Assembly: GCA_020631355.1 (NCBI GenBank)
Contig: JAHDHL010000026.1
Location: 1 to 64,000, forward strand
Source: Saprospiraceae bacterium
Lineage (GTDB): Bacteria; Bacteroidota; Bacteroidia; Chitinophagales; Saprospiraceae
Length of the DNA stretch: 64,000 bases
Direction: 5' to 3'
The position numbers and the translations under genes are program-made. The first letter of the stretch is position 1. Each line of letters starts with the position of its first letter. Shown here piece by piece: positions 44,188 through 59,100 of the stretch. The notes under the pieces are model-generated. The model worked only from the letters and a program-made list of their open reading frames with translations. It searched no databases and had not been told where the DNA came from.

Positions 44188-47100
44188 TTATCGTTTGATC
44201 ATTACAAATCCTTGGTATACTGTTCCACTCGTATCATTCAATGAGATGATATAGAAGTATGTACCCTCAGGAAGTGGTTGGTCATTGTATGTACCTGTCC
44301 AATCATTCTGATATCCGTTCTGACGGTATACCTCATCACCCCATCTGTTGAATACGATGATTTCATTCTGAGGATAATCCATCAGACAGTTAACGATGAA
44401 TGCATCATTCACTCCATCATTATTCGGAGTAAAGATGGTTGGTACCATACACTCATTCACATCCTCAACTGAGATGACCACCATTGCGGTATCACACAAT
44501 TCAGGACAATTTGCATTACAGATTTCGTAGATGAAGTTATCGTTACCCAAGAAGTTGTCACTTGGTAGGTAATCGAATGTTCCATCCTCATAATTCACTA
44601 CTTCACCGAAGATGGGTTCCTGAACGACTGTAATTGTCCAATCACTCACTCCGAAGAAGTCATCATTCTCAGTCACATCGAATCCTTCAAGATTCGTATT
44701 CCATTCTATCTGATACTGGTCTTCTATAGCTTCAGGAGCCAACTCGTAAGTTACGATGATGGTATCCTGTGCATAGCCACTACAAGCACCTGCACTAATA
44801 GAGTAGTAGAATACGTTCTCTCCTACATTCAATCCTGTAACGGTAGTCGTCGGTGATTCAGGAGTTATGATGGTCACACCTGGTTCGTCCGTAGACCAGA
44901 TACCTGTTACACCAGCCAATTCATTCGCTGATAATTCATAGGTATCACTACCACAAGAGTAAACATCCTCACCCAAGAATGGCAGACTGGTTGGGATACT
45001 GTAAACCACTACACTGACCTCATCAGAACTGAACTCACCACAAGCTCCGTTCGTATAGGTCCAAGTGAAGAAGTATTCTGTACCTTCCGGCGAACCGACA
45101 ATACCCGTTACGGTAGTATTCGGATCATTCGGATCAGTGATGACCACACCTAGGTTGTCTTGTCCGTCAGGTTGGGTCCAAGTACCGACCACACCAGCAT
45201 CCGTTGGAGTGGATCCTTGTAGTGTAAGGATTCCATCAGGAATTTCCACGTCACCACAAATACTCATATTATCACCTGCATAAGCTATATCATCGGATGG
45301 CTCTGTAACATTCACAATCATGGTATCCTGATCGTATTGTCCACAGATTCCATTACTCAATGTCCACACGAATACATTTTCACCCGGCAACAGATCCAGT
45401 ACTTCCGTATTGGCTACATCAGGATTTGCAATGGTAGCACCTGAAGTGCTGGTCCAGAATCCGTTTCCTATACTTGGAGGAGTAGCATCCAATGTTACAG
45501 TAGAACCACCACAGACATCAATATCCTCGCCTGCATCAGCTGCATTGGCAGGTACGCTGTAGATGGTTATTTCCACGATATCAGAACTGTAATCCCCACA
45601 AGCACCATTACTGTATGTCCAAGTGAATGTGTAGGTCGTTCCAGCGAATGACTCCGGAATATTGAGGATTGGTGTATTCTGATTATTAGGATCAGCAATC
45701 ACAATTCCAAGACTAGCCTGTTCTAGGGTCTGTGTCCAAGTACCTGTCACATTCGGATCTGTCGGTACTGAACCACCAAGAGCAATCACATCACCCGCAG
45801 CCAAACAAATTGTCATATCATCACCTGCATATGCAACATCAGAAGCAGGAGCTGTTACGGTTACGGTTACGGTATCACTATCGTAATCACCACAAGCACC
45901 ATTGCTCAATGTCCATACAAAGATGTTATCTCCGGTCTGCAGATCCTGAACCGTAGTGAACGGATCATTAGGATTATCAATCGTAGCACCAGTCAATGTT
46001 GTCCACTCACCCGTACCGATGGTTGGAGGTATTGCACTCAAGCTGACTCCATCAGGACCACATACTTCAAAGTCAAGACCTGCATCAGCAGCATTAGCTG
46101 GCACATCGAATACCGTTACGAATGTTGAACCTGCATTTGGTGACTCACAACCAAATGGATTTGAAAGGATAACATAATATCCTCCCTCTACATCCACATC
46201 ACTATTCAAGATGGTGAAGCTCGGTGTGGTAGTCGTACCGATGACAGAATTCGTTTCAGCATCGAACCAAGTATAGGTTGTATTACCATCATCCACAGGA
46301 TCAGTCACTGTCAATACGAGATCGTCACCCTCACACAATGGACCATTGTTAACCAATGTTGGTGTTTCAGGTAATGGAACCACGACTACATTCACTGACG
46401 CCATATCTGATTCACAATCGTTGATGAATATGATTAGTTCATAAGTACCTGACATCGCAGGAGTCGCATTCTCAATCAATGGATTCTGCTCAGTGGATGA
46501 GAATCCGTTAGGACCTGTCCACAAGTAGCTATCATACATTCCACCTGCAAGCAATTCAATATCGTCGCCCTCACAAATGACACCATTAACCACTGCTGGT
46601 ACAGGCATTGGAGGATTCGTAACATTCACTGAAGTTGCATTGGATGGAGAGGACTCACAGCCATCAACCGTTACGACAACATAGTAATCACCTGAGGTAG
46701 CTTCTGCTACATCATACAGGATGAAGCTTGGCGTACTTGATGTTCCAATCAAGGAAGCGGCTCCGAATCCGATACCTGTATTGTCATAATACCATTCGTA
46801 CACTACTGGTGTACCTGAGTAAGTGTTGGTTACGGTCAATAGTAGATCCTCACCCTTACACAAGTCACCCTCAGCTGACAATATTGGTGTTTCTGGCTCA
46901 TCATTCACTACTACATTCACTGAAACTGGTAATCCTACACAACCATTATCCGAAGTCAATGTCAGTGTATAAGTACCCTCATCAGTGGCATTCACATTCG
47001 GTAAGGTTACATTGAATGGACCTGAAGCCAATGTAATATCAGTATAACTGAATCCATTAGGTCCTGTCCAAGTGTAGCTTACAAGTGTCATATCCGAAGT

Positions 47101-50100
47101 TTCGGAATTCAATCCTGTCAAGGTAACATCCTCACCCTCACAGTAAGTACCGTCACCTCCTATACCTGCAATAATCGGTAATGGGTTCACTTCTACCGTA
47201 GTGTAATCCAATGGATCGGATACACAACCGTTAGTAGAAATTACTGTCAATTCGAATGTGGTAGTCTGAGTCAATCCTGTAATGACAGGGTTCTGACCTG
47301 TAGCTACGATAACTCCATTCTCATCTCTCCACTCGTAAGAACCGTTCAATTCCTCTGCAGCGAATAACTGGACATCATCACCCAAGCAAATCGGGCCATT
47401 ATTCGTAGCCGTAGCAATTGGTAGAGGATCCACTTTCACTGGATGAGGGAATGAAATCGAGGATTCACAACCATCGACTGTTACCTGTACCGTATATGGC
47501 GAGATGGCCAATGGATCAGCAGCAGGGATAGTCAATGAAGAACCTGTTCCAATCAGGATACCGGCGGCATTGTACCATTCGTAATCAATAGTACCTCCAG
47601 TGTATGCCTCAAGGATCGTCATTACGATATCCTCATTGATACATACCGGGCTATTGGATGCAATGGTTGGCGTAGCAGGAGGAGCCAAAATATTGTTGAC
47701 TTCTACTGTTCCTGTAGCAGCACATCCTGAAGATGTGGTAATTACTACGGTATACGTTCCATTGTTATCAATAGTCACATTCGTTACCACAGGATTCTCG
47801 GCATTGGATGCGAATCCTTCTGGTCCAGTCCAGCTGTATGTTACAGTGGCTGGATCATCGATATTACCGGCATTCGCCATCAATGAGATGGTACTACCCG
47901 TACAATCATCAGGCATGGTGTAGGATGGAGAAACTGTTGGTTGCTCGTATAGATCCACTGTATAGACATCAGAAGTAATAATACAACCATCCACATCAAT
48001 CACCACATAATAATCACCTTCATGAGTGGCAGCTACAGCAGGACTGATTGTGATTTCATTTGAATTCACTCCTGTTACATCAGCCAATGCAATGGCGGCT
48101 CCATTGAAGTACCATTCGTATGATACTACCGAACCTGGATAATCATCCACTGTCAATGTTACTGTTCCTCCCTCACAAGCAGGGCCTGAACTTGTCACGA
48201 CTGGTTGGGCAAGAGGATCTGGAATATTATTGATGGATACTGAAGCTTCAGTCATACATCCATTCGCATCCGTAACAATCACGGTGTAGGTTCCATTAGC
48301 ATCAGTAGTTACATCCGGTATTGTTACCACAGCCTCAGTTGATGAGAATCCATTAGGTCCAGTCCATTCATAATCCAATGGAGCAGTTCCTGTAGCATTG
48401 GCATCCAAATCAATATCACCCAAGGAACAATCAGCATTAGCTGTGTAATTCAATGTTGGATCCACTACTGGGTTACTGTTGATTTCAATCGTAGTAGTTG
48501 TTGTATTAGAACAACCATTTACAGTAATAACCAATTCATATGTTGCTGTTGCAGTCAAACCTGAAATTGTTACTTCCTGATCTATGGAAATCAGATTGTT
48601 TGCATCATCAAACCATTCATAAGTGGCACCATCTATAGCACCAGCTGTCAATACTGCATCCTCACCCTCACAAATAGGCCCATTATTGGTTGCTACTGCC
48701 GTAGGTATTGGGTGAATCACTACATCAATCGGATCGGACAACAATGAAGTACAACCATTAGGTGTAGTTACCTGTACTTGCCACTGACCTGATAGGTAAG
48801 CTGCATCCGTAGCAGGAATTACTGTTGTATTCGTCGTTGTAGTCAACAATGGATTAGCCAATGTTTCAGTACTGTTACCTAGAGGACCTACCCATTCGTA
48901 GGTTGCACCAGGTACTTCGGATGTAGATAATACTAAATCCTCACCCTCGCAGATTTCACCACCATCAGCAATCGTTGGTGTTGCCGGATAAGGCTCAACT
49001 GTAAGTGTTACCTCAGTTCTATCACTGATACAACCTGCAGCATCCTCACATTGTGCATAGTAAGTATATGTTCCATCTTCGAATTGGTCTGTAAAGTTAG
49101 GTAAGAATGTCTCACCTACTCCAACCTGATTACCTCCGATAGGAGCATCCCACCAAGTCACGTTAGCCGTTGGAGTACAAGCAGCTACTTCTAGTGGAGT
49201 ATCCAATAGTTCACCCTCACAGATTGTCTGGTCAACTGCACCTCCTGGTTCTTGAGGATCGTTCACTACCAATGTTGTAGTACCATATTCAGATGGGCAA
49301 CCATCTTCGCTATATACAATAACATAGTAATCACCTGCGTCAGCTAATCCTACATTGTAAAGGATTGGGTCCTCCTCCGTAGAGATGAGGTTTGCAGATA
49401 AGTCATTGTAATCAGGTATTGCGTTATACCAAGCATATGATGTTGCATTGCTTACTGTTCCAACAAACAATTGTGCATCATCACCGATACATACCGGACC
49501 ATTATTCGTAGGAGCAGGAGCAGTAGGTTGTCCAAGTACTGTAACTACGAACTGTTCAGGTGCACCCTCGCAATTAAGAGGAGCAGCTCCGATTTCAGTC
49601 ACAGTGAATACATAGTCACCTGCTGTCATGTTATCCACTAGGCCATTCACATCGAATGTGGTCATTCCAGTCATTTCCAAACTACCGTTGAAGTATAGGT
49701 TGAATGTTGCACCGGCTACTGAACCATCAGGTACAATGGTAGGTACTGTTTCATCCATACAAATTTCAACATCTTCCACAATCGGAGCCTCAGGTACTGG
49801 TGATACGACCAAGGTTACAGGAGTACGTCCGTTACTTACACAGCCATTCGCATCAATACATTCAGCGAAGTAGATGTAAGCTCCCGCAGGTAGTGTTGCT
49901 ATATCACCCGGAATGAATGTAGCACCTACATATAGTAGATTACCACCAGCAGCACTATCGTACCAGTAAGTATCTCCGCTACAAGGAGCCATCAAACCGC
50001 CATTGGCAGGTGTAATATCTCCCTCACATACAGCATCATCTGTTCCTGCTGGTAATGCTGGCAACGGATGAACCGTTACAGTAATTGTAGCAGGTAGTGA

Positions 50101-53100
50101 TGGGCAATCATCCACTGCAACTATCAAATCGTAATCTGTAGTCACTGTCGGTGAAACTGTAATGGATTGTCCACTACCCACATAAGTGGTGGTTCCACTG
50201 ATATACCAGTCATATGCTACATTAGCACCCGGAGTAGATGTACCACCTGTTATTGTAGCATCATCTCCCTCACAGATTTCCTGATTCTGTCCTACTAAGG
50301 CAATTGGTGTTGGAAGAACCGTGATAGTGAATGAAACCGCATCACTTTCACATCCATTCTCAACCTCTCTGACAAAGAATGTATAATCTCCCTCAGCCGG
50401 TGTTCCTAGAATCGCTGTCAATTCAGCATCATCCAAGAAGTTATCCGTTGCTACCAATGTATTCTGATAGTAGAAATTGAATGTACTAGCTGATGTTTCA
50501 CCTACAGGTGCTACACCTGGCCAAGTATCAGATTCACAAATCACATAATCCTCAACAGTTGGTGCATCAGGCTTAGGTGTAATGATTAACTGAACCAAGA
50601 CTGAATTACTTTCACAACCTGAAGCAGGATCGATACATACTGCATTGTACTGATATGTACCTGCTGCGAATGAACTTGCACCCGCAGGTGTGAATGTAGG
50701 AGTACCGGATGCCAATAGATTGCCATTGGTATCATACCAGTAAGTATCGTAACCAGCATCACAAGTTGCAGTCAGTGCGATTGCTGCCATTGCAGCGGCA
50801 TCACTTTCACAAACTACCACATCGGTAGTCATAGGATCAGCAACAGGAGCAACTGTTACTGTTACTGACGCGAAGTTAGTACTTGTACATCCTTCTGGTG
50901 AAGTTACCACTAGGTAGTATGTTGATGTTTCAGCTGGAGTAACCACAGGATTCTGATCGTTAGAAACGAAGATATCATCAGCAGTTACACCATCAGCAGT
51001 CACATCCAAGTACCATTCATATACGCCACCCAGACTTGCAACACCATTGCCATTCAATTGCTTGGACTCACCAGGACAGATAGAAGCTGGATCAGCTCCT
51101 ACTACAGCCACTGGTTCTTCATTCACTGTAACTATAAATGTAGCAACTGCACCTTCACAACCGATGTTATTCACTTCACGAACCGTGAAGTCATAATCAC
51201 CTGCTGAAGAATTATCAAATGTAGCTACTGTTGCCAAATCCAAACTAGCGCCAGTTCCTACTAATGTTCCTGTTCCATCATAGAAGTTGAATGTGAATCC
51301 ACTACCAGATGCATCAGCAGGCTGAGGCACGATTACTGGTGCTGTTTCATCCTCACAAATTGCTTCGTCAGATACAATAGGAGCATTAGGACTATCATTC
51401 ACTATGATTGTTACTTCTGTTCTATTGTCACTGGAACAACCGTTCGCATCCACACACTCCGCATAATATGTGTAGGTACCAGGAGCAAGGGACAATGCAT
51501 CACTTGGTGTGAAGCTCGTTCCTGTTCCAAGAACTGTTCCTCCAATCGCAGCATCATACCAAACTACATTATCGGCACCACAATCAGCAGTGATTTCGTA
51601 GTTGGCTAAATCAATATCGCCCTCACAAACCGTAGCACCCATTGCCATGGTTGGTTCCGCAGGATCATTCACTGTTACGGTCACTGTAGCAGGAGTCTCA
51701 GAACGACAACCATCCACTACTGAGTACACATCGTAGGATGTGGTTACAGTTGGTGAAACGGTAGCTGTCTGACCATTTGCAACGAAGTTCGTTGTTCCGC
51801 TTTCGAACCATTCAAATTCTATTAAAGTACCTAATGTAGTCGTACCTGCTGTCAGGTCAGTTGACTCACCCAAGCAGATCGTTACATCAGCACTTACGTT
51901 CACATCAGGATTGGCAGTCACTGTTACTGTGTAATCCGCTACTGCACCTTCGCAACCATTGGTATTTACTTCACGAACTGTAAAGTCATAGATTCCGGCA
52001 GTTGTGTTATCGAAGTAAGTAACTGTAGCCAAATCCAAACTAGATCCAGTTCCGACCAATGCCCCCGTTCCATCGTAGAAGTTGAATGTAAATGTACTTC
52101 CAGTTGCATCGGCAGGCTGAGGTACGATTACTGGTGCTGTATCATCTTCGCAAATTGTTTCATCAGATACGATAGGAGCATCAGGACTATCATTCACTAT
52201 GATTGTCACTTCTGTTCTATTGTCACTGGAACAACCGTTCGCATCCACACACTCAGCATAGTATGTATAGGTACCAGGAGCAAGGGACAATGCATCACTT
52301 GGTGTGAAGTTCGTTCCTGTTCCAAGAACCGTTCCTCCAATTGCAGCATCATACCAAACTACATTATCGGCACCACAATCTGCAGTGATTTCGTAGTTGG
52401 CCAAATCGACATCACCCTCACAAACCGTAGCATTCATTGCCATGGTTGGTTCTGCTGGGTCGTTCACTGTTACGGTCACTGTAGCAGGAGCCTCAGAACG
52501 ACAACCATCCACTACTGAGTACACATCGTAGGATGTGGTTACAGTTGGTGAAACGGTAGCTGTCTGACCATTTGCAACGAAGTTCGTTGTTCCGCTTTCG
52601 AACCATTCAAATTCTATTAAAGTACCTAATGTAGTCGTACCTGCCGTTAAGTCGGTTGACTCACCCAAGCAGATCGTAACATCAGCACTTACGTTCACAT
52701 CAGGATTGGCCGTTACTGTTATGGCAAAGTCTGCAACTTCACCCTCACAGCCTGCAGTACTCACTTCACGAACCGTGAAGTCGTAGATTCCGGCAGTTGC
52801 ATTATCAAAGTAGGCAACCGTTGCCAAATCCAAACTTGCGCCTGTTCCGACCAATGCACCCGTTCCATCGTAGAAGTTGAATGTAAATCCACTTTGGTTC
52901 GCTACAGCAGGTTGTGGTACAATCACAGGTGCAGTATCATCCTCACAGATTGTCTCGTCAGATACGATTGGTGCTGCAGGTACAGATTGGATGGTTAATG
53001 TAACCTCTGTCCTATCATCACTCTCACATCCGTCTGCATCCACACAGGCCGTAAAGTAGGAATATGTACCCGCAGTAAGATTCTCAGGTGTAGCAGGTGT

Positions 53101-56100
53101 GAATGTACTACCTGTTCCTAATAGGTTACCACCTGTTGCAGCATCATACCAGTAAACGGTATTCGCACCACAATCAGCTGACATTTCATATTGTGTCAAA
53201 TCTGTCTCACCCTCACATGTAGCTGCATTCATTGCCATGGTAGGTTCTGCAGGATCATTCACTGTTACGGTTACCATTGCCGGAGCCTCGGAACGACAAC
53301 CATCAACGATGGAATAGACATCGTATGTTATAGTCATTGTAGGCATTACCGTAACAGTCTGTCCGTTATCAACAAAGTTCGTTGTGCCACTTTCGAACCA
53401 TTCGTAGACTTTCACCTCACCAGGAGTTGTGGAACCAGCAGTCAAGACTGTGGACTCACCTACACAAATGGTTACATCAGCACTTACGAATACATCAGGA
53501 TTAGGCTTCACAATCACATTGAATGAAGTGACAGTACCCTCACATCCTATTGTGTTGACTTCACGAACCGTGAATTCATAGGTACCAGGAGTAGCTACAT
53601 CGAAGTAAGCCACTGTTGCCAAATCCAAGCTGGATCCCGTTCCTACCAATGCACCTGTTCCATCATAGAAGTTGAATGTGAATGTACTTCCAGTTGCATC
53701 AAATGGTTGAGGCACAATTACTGGATTCGTATCATCCTCGCAGATAACCTCGCTAGATACGATTGGAGCATCAGGGCTATCATTCACTGTCAGATAAACA
53801 GGAGTTCTTATTCCGCTAGAACATCCATTGGCATCCAAACACTCAGCATAATAAGTGTAGATACCCGGAGCCAAGGATAATGCATCACTTGGAGTGAATG
53901 TATTTCCAGTTCCTATGATATTACCAGCGATTGCAGCATCATACCAATTCACATCATTGGTACCACAATCAGCAGATATTTCATAATTCGCCAAGTCGAC
54001 ATCTCCCTCGCAGACTACCGCATCCATAGATGTAGCAGGAGCAGCTGGGTCATTCACTGTTACAGTTACCATTGCTGGCATTTCTGATTCACATCCGTCC
54101 ACTACCACATATACATCATAAGTTGTAGTAACTGTTGGTGAAACTGTAATGGTCTGACCATTACCCATGAAGTTGGTTGTTCCGCTAATGTACCATTCGA
54201 ATACTGTATCAGTACCTAATGTATTGGTACCTGCAGTCAAATCAGTTGATTCTCCAGTACAGATGGTAACATCAGGTCCTACAGTTACATCAGGATTAGG
54301 TGTAACTGTCACCGTGAATGATGATTGTTCACCCTCACAGATGAATGCACTTACCTCACGGACAGTGAAATTATATACACCCGGAACAGTTGCATCAAAG
54401 TAAGGAACCGTTGATAAATCCAAGCTATTAAGCTGAAGTCCTACCTGAACACCATTACCATCATAGAAATTGAACATATAAGCACTATTGATGGCAGTAG
54501 CAGGAAGTGGAGTAATCACTGGTGCGGTATCATCCTCACAAATTGTTACATCTTCCACTATTGGAGCATCAGGTAATGGGAATATCGTCAGGTAGACAGG
54601 GACCCTTGTTGCATTCGGACATCCATTCTCATCCACACATTCCGCATAGTATACATAGGTTCCAGGAGCCAAGTTCTGAGGATTCGGTGGAGTATATCCG
54701 ATACCCGTTCCAAGTAAGGTACCTCCTTCAGGAGCATCGAACCAATTCACATCATTAGAACCACACTGAGCGGATATTTCATAATCCGATATTGTAGTAT
54801 GTTGTTCACAGACTGTGGAATTCTTAATATTCGATGGTGCATCAGGATTATTGATCACTACTATTACCGTATCTGGCTCGGAAACACATCCATCCACTGT
54901 CGCATAAACCTCATAGCTTGTGGTTGCTATTGGTGATACCGTAAATGAAGCCGAAGCTGAAGCCAATCCATTACTTGAACCTATTACGAACCATTCATAG
55001 AATGCAGGTTCCAAAGTGATGGTGTTAGCCAATAATGTAACTGAATCACCGATACAGATTGCTGTATCAGGGCTAGCTACAACGATTGGCGTTGGTTTCA
55101 CTGTGATATCGAATGCTGTCGTTGGACTTTCACATCCTGTAATAGGATCGATTTCCGTTACTACATAAGTGTAAACACCTGCAGTAGTATTATCAAAGTC
55201 TGCTGGATAAGTACCCATATCGAATGTAGCCTGAGGCATTGCATTCATAAGGGTGTTGCCTGTATAAAGATTAAATACAGCAGATGGGTCCGTACTCAAC
55301 GGATCAACAATCGGTGCTACATCATTCTGACATATTTCAATATCATCCTGAATTGGTGCGCCAGGTACAGGATGAATGACAAGTAGTACAGAAGTTCTGT
55401 TACCTGTAGTACATCCATCAGCATCTATACATTCCGCGTAGTAATTATAGTTACCTGCAGGTAACGAAGAAGCACCTGCCGGAATGAATGTATCACCTGT
55501 TCCAAGAAGTGTACCTCCAGTTGGAGCATCATACCAGTAAACTGTTTCGGCTGCACAAGTTGCACTGATTTCATATTCACTCAAATCCGTTGAACCTTCG
55601 CAAGCAGTGGTATTATCCATTGTACTAACGATGTCACCCGGAGTGTTAACCGTAACTGTAACCTGATCAGGAGCAGAGATACAGCCATCCACATTAGCCA
55701 CAACCTCATACGTTGTCGTAACAGTTGGTGATACAATGATTGTCTGACCATTTCCTATAAAGGCTCCTGTTCCTTGTTCAGTCCAAGTAAATGTCGTTGT
55801 TGTACCAATTACATCCACACCTGCACTTAGTGTAGTGGATTCACCCTCACAAATACCCACATCTGCACTAGCTGTAACCGTAGGTATTGGAAGTACCTCC
55901 AAATCAAACTCTCCGATTTCACCCTCACAACCATTCACACTCGTTTCGAAGATATCGAATGAATACGTACCTGCTGTGGTTTCATCGAATCCTGCAGTAT
56001 TCATGTCTGCCTGAGTAAATGTATTCTGAGGACCTACACTACCTGCAGGGCCTGTAATGGTGAATGAACTTCCTACAGCACCAATTGGTGTAATATCAGC

Positions 56101-59100
56101 GATTGTCTCATTCTCACAAATAGTTTGATCATCCACATCAGGCGCATCTGGTTTTGGATGGATTGTTAGTGTAACCAAGGTTCTGATTGTCACCTCACAT
56201 CCATTCGCATCCTCACAAACTGCATAGAACTGATAAGTTCCATCAGATAATAATGTCGGACTGGCTGGAGTGTAAGTAGGTCCATTACCAATCAGGTTTC
56301 CACCTGTAGGAGCATCATACCAGTTAATAGTCTCTCCTCCTGCACATGTTGCAGAAACCGTATAGTTCGCTACAACCAAGTCGCCTTCACAAACCTCCGT
56401 ATCTGTTCCTACAGCTTCAGTAGGCTCGTTTACAGTAACAATGATTTCGCCAGGAACGGACGAGATACATCCATCCAGTTCAGCCGTTACGAAGTAGGTC
56501 GTTGTTGTGGTTGGTGATACATTCAAGGTAGCACCAGATCCTACGAATACTGTCAATCCTGCATCCACATACCATTGATACTGTGTATTCGCATTATTCG
56601 GAACAGATCCAACTGTCAAGATCACATCATCACCCAAACAAATGGTTTCGTCAGGACCTGCTGTTACAATTGGTTCAGGATTCACAATCAAATCGAACAT
56701 TCCCACTTCGCCCTCACATTGTTCTGCACTGATTTCGATGATATTGAAGGAATAAGTACCTGCAGTGGTTTCATCGAATCCAGCAGTATTCATATCTGCC
56801 TGAGTGAATACGAACTGAGGACCTACACTTCCCGCAGGACCAGTAATGGTATATGAACTACCCGTTGCTCCTAACGGTATGATATCATTGATTACCTCGT
56901 CCTCACAGATTGTCTGATCATCTATAGATGGAGCATCTGGTTTCGGATGAATGGTCAATGTAACAAGCGTTCTATTATCAACTTCGCATCCATTCGCATC
57001 CACACATACAGCATAATACTGATATGTGCCATCCGTCAACAATGTTGGACTAGGTGGAGTATAAGCATCGCCCGTTCCTAATAATGTACCCGCAGTCGGA
57101 GCATCATACCAGTGAACGGTCTCTCCTACTCCACAGCTAGCATTAACCCTATAGTTAGCGACCATCAGGTCACCCTCACAAACTTCCGTATCCGTACCCA
57201 CTGCAATGGTAGGTGTATTCACAGTTATTACTATATCTGCAGCAACAGATGATAAACAACCATCCACTTCAGCAGTTACGAAGTAAGTAGTCGTAACAGT
57301 TGGTGATACATCCAAGCTAGCACCCGAACCAACAAACTGTGTCAGTGCTGCATCCGTGTACCACTGGAACAATGCGCTAGCATCATTAGGTACAGAACTG
57401 GCAGTCAGTGTTGCTGTCTCTCCCTCACAAATGGTTTGGTCAGGACCTGCATTCACGATAGGATCAGGAAGTACTGTCAATGTAAATATCATTGCATCAC
57501 CAATACAAGTACCGGCAACTTCCTCTATGACAATCTGATAATCGCCAGCTGTTGGATTGGCTCCAATAGCAGCTACTGTTGAAAGATCCAATGAAATAGC
57601 AGGTACGGCATTTACCAACACTCCACTGGAGTAGAAGTTGAATACGCTACCTGTGATTTCTCCTTGTGGGAAGATGGTCGGAACGACATCACCCTCACAA
57701 ATTGTCTCATCAGCCACGGTTGGAGCATCAGGTTGGTCAGTGATTACCAGTTGAACCAATACCTGAGCACTTTCACATCCAGATACAGGATCGTAACAAG
57801 TTGCGAAATAATCATAGGTACCAGAAGCAAATGAACTAGCACCTGCTGGTGTGAATGTAGCGGAATTGGTTTCCACTAGATTACCCATTGCATCATACCA
57901 ACGTGTTTCGGTACCAGCTACTGTGGAAGCGGTACAATCCGCATTCAATACGATAGCGGCCATTGCTGCTGCATCGCCCTCACAAGCTACATAGCCTGTT
58001 ACCACAGGTTCTGGAATTTCATTCACGGTCACCGTAACCTCAGGATTATTGATGGATGTACATCCATCTTCTGAAATGACAACTAGATAATAAGTTGTTG
58101 TAACTGTAGGATTCACTGTGGTAGTAGCTGTACTAGCTACCAATGGATCCGTTGATGGGTCTGCTACTGCACCGACTAATTCATACCATGAATAAGATAC
58201 TCCAACGATGCCATTACTAACTCCTCCAACCAAGTCCTTGGAATCACCTGGACAAATTGGTGTAGGATCTGCTCCGGCTGAAGCCAATGGCAAATCGTTT
58301 ACAGTTAATGTGAATGTCCCGGGATCACTTTCACAGCCATCAACTGAAGTCTCTACGATAGAGAATGTATAATCAGCTGCAGTCGTCTCATCAAATCCAG
58401 CAGTATTCATATCAGCTTGTGTGAATGTATTCTGCGGTCCGACACTTCCAGCAGGTCCTGTAATCGTGTAAGAACTACCTGTCAATCCTGTTGGAGTGAT
58501 ATCGGCTATGGTTTCATCCACACAAATTTCCTGATCAGCAATCATTGGAGCAGCTGGTTTCGGCTGAACCTCAAGTGTAACTGCTGTTCTAGGTGCACTT
58601 TCACATCCATCTGCGGCTACGCATGTTGCATAGAATGTGTATGTACCATCTGTTAATGTAATCGGACTAGTTGGGATAAATGTCTCGCCGGTAGACAGTA
58701 GATTTCCACCAGTGGCGGCATCATACCAGTGTACAGTTTCTCCTACTCCTGCACATGTAGCAGTGATAGCATAATTATTTATATCCAAATCACCCTCACA
58801 GACTATGTTATCAGTACCCACAGCCACATCTGGTGTAGCTACAGTTACCACTACATCATCAGGAGTGGTGGATACACAACCATCTGTTTCAGCAATTACG
58901 AAGTAAGTTGTCGTAGCTGTTGGTGAAACCGTAATGCTTGCCCCTGTTCCTACGAAGATGGTCAAGCCAGCATCTTCAAACCAGGTGAATACCGTTGTGG
59001 CATTGGTTGGGTTTGCTGTAGCAGAGATAGTTGTACTAGCTCCTTCACAGATGCTTACATCCGCACTTGCAGTTACGATAGGTTCAGGAGACACAATCAA

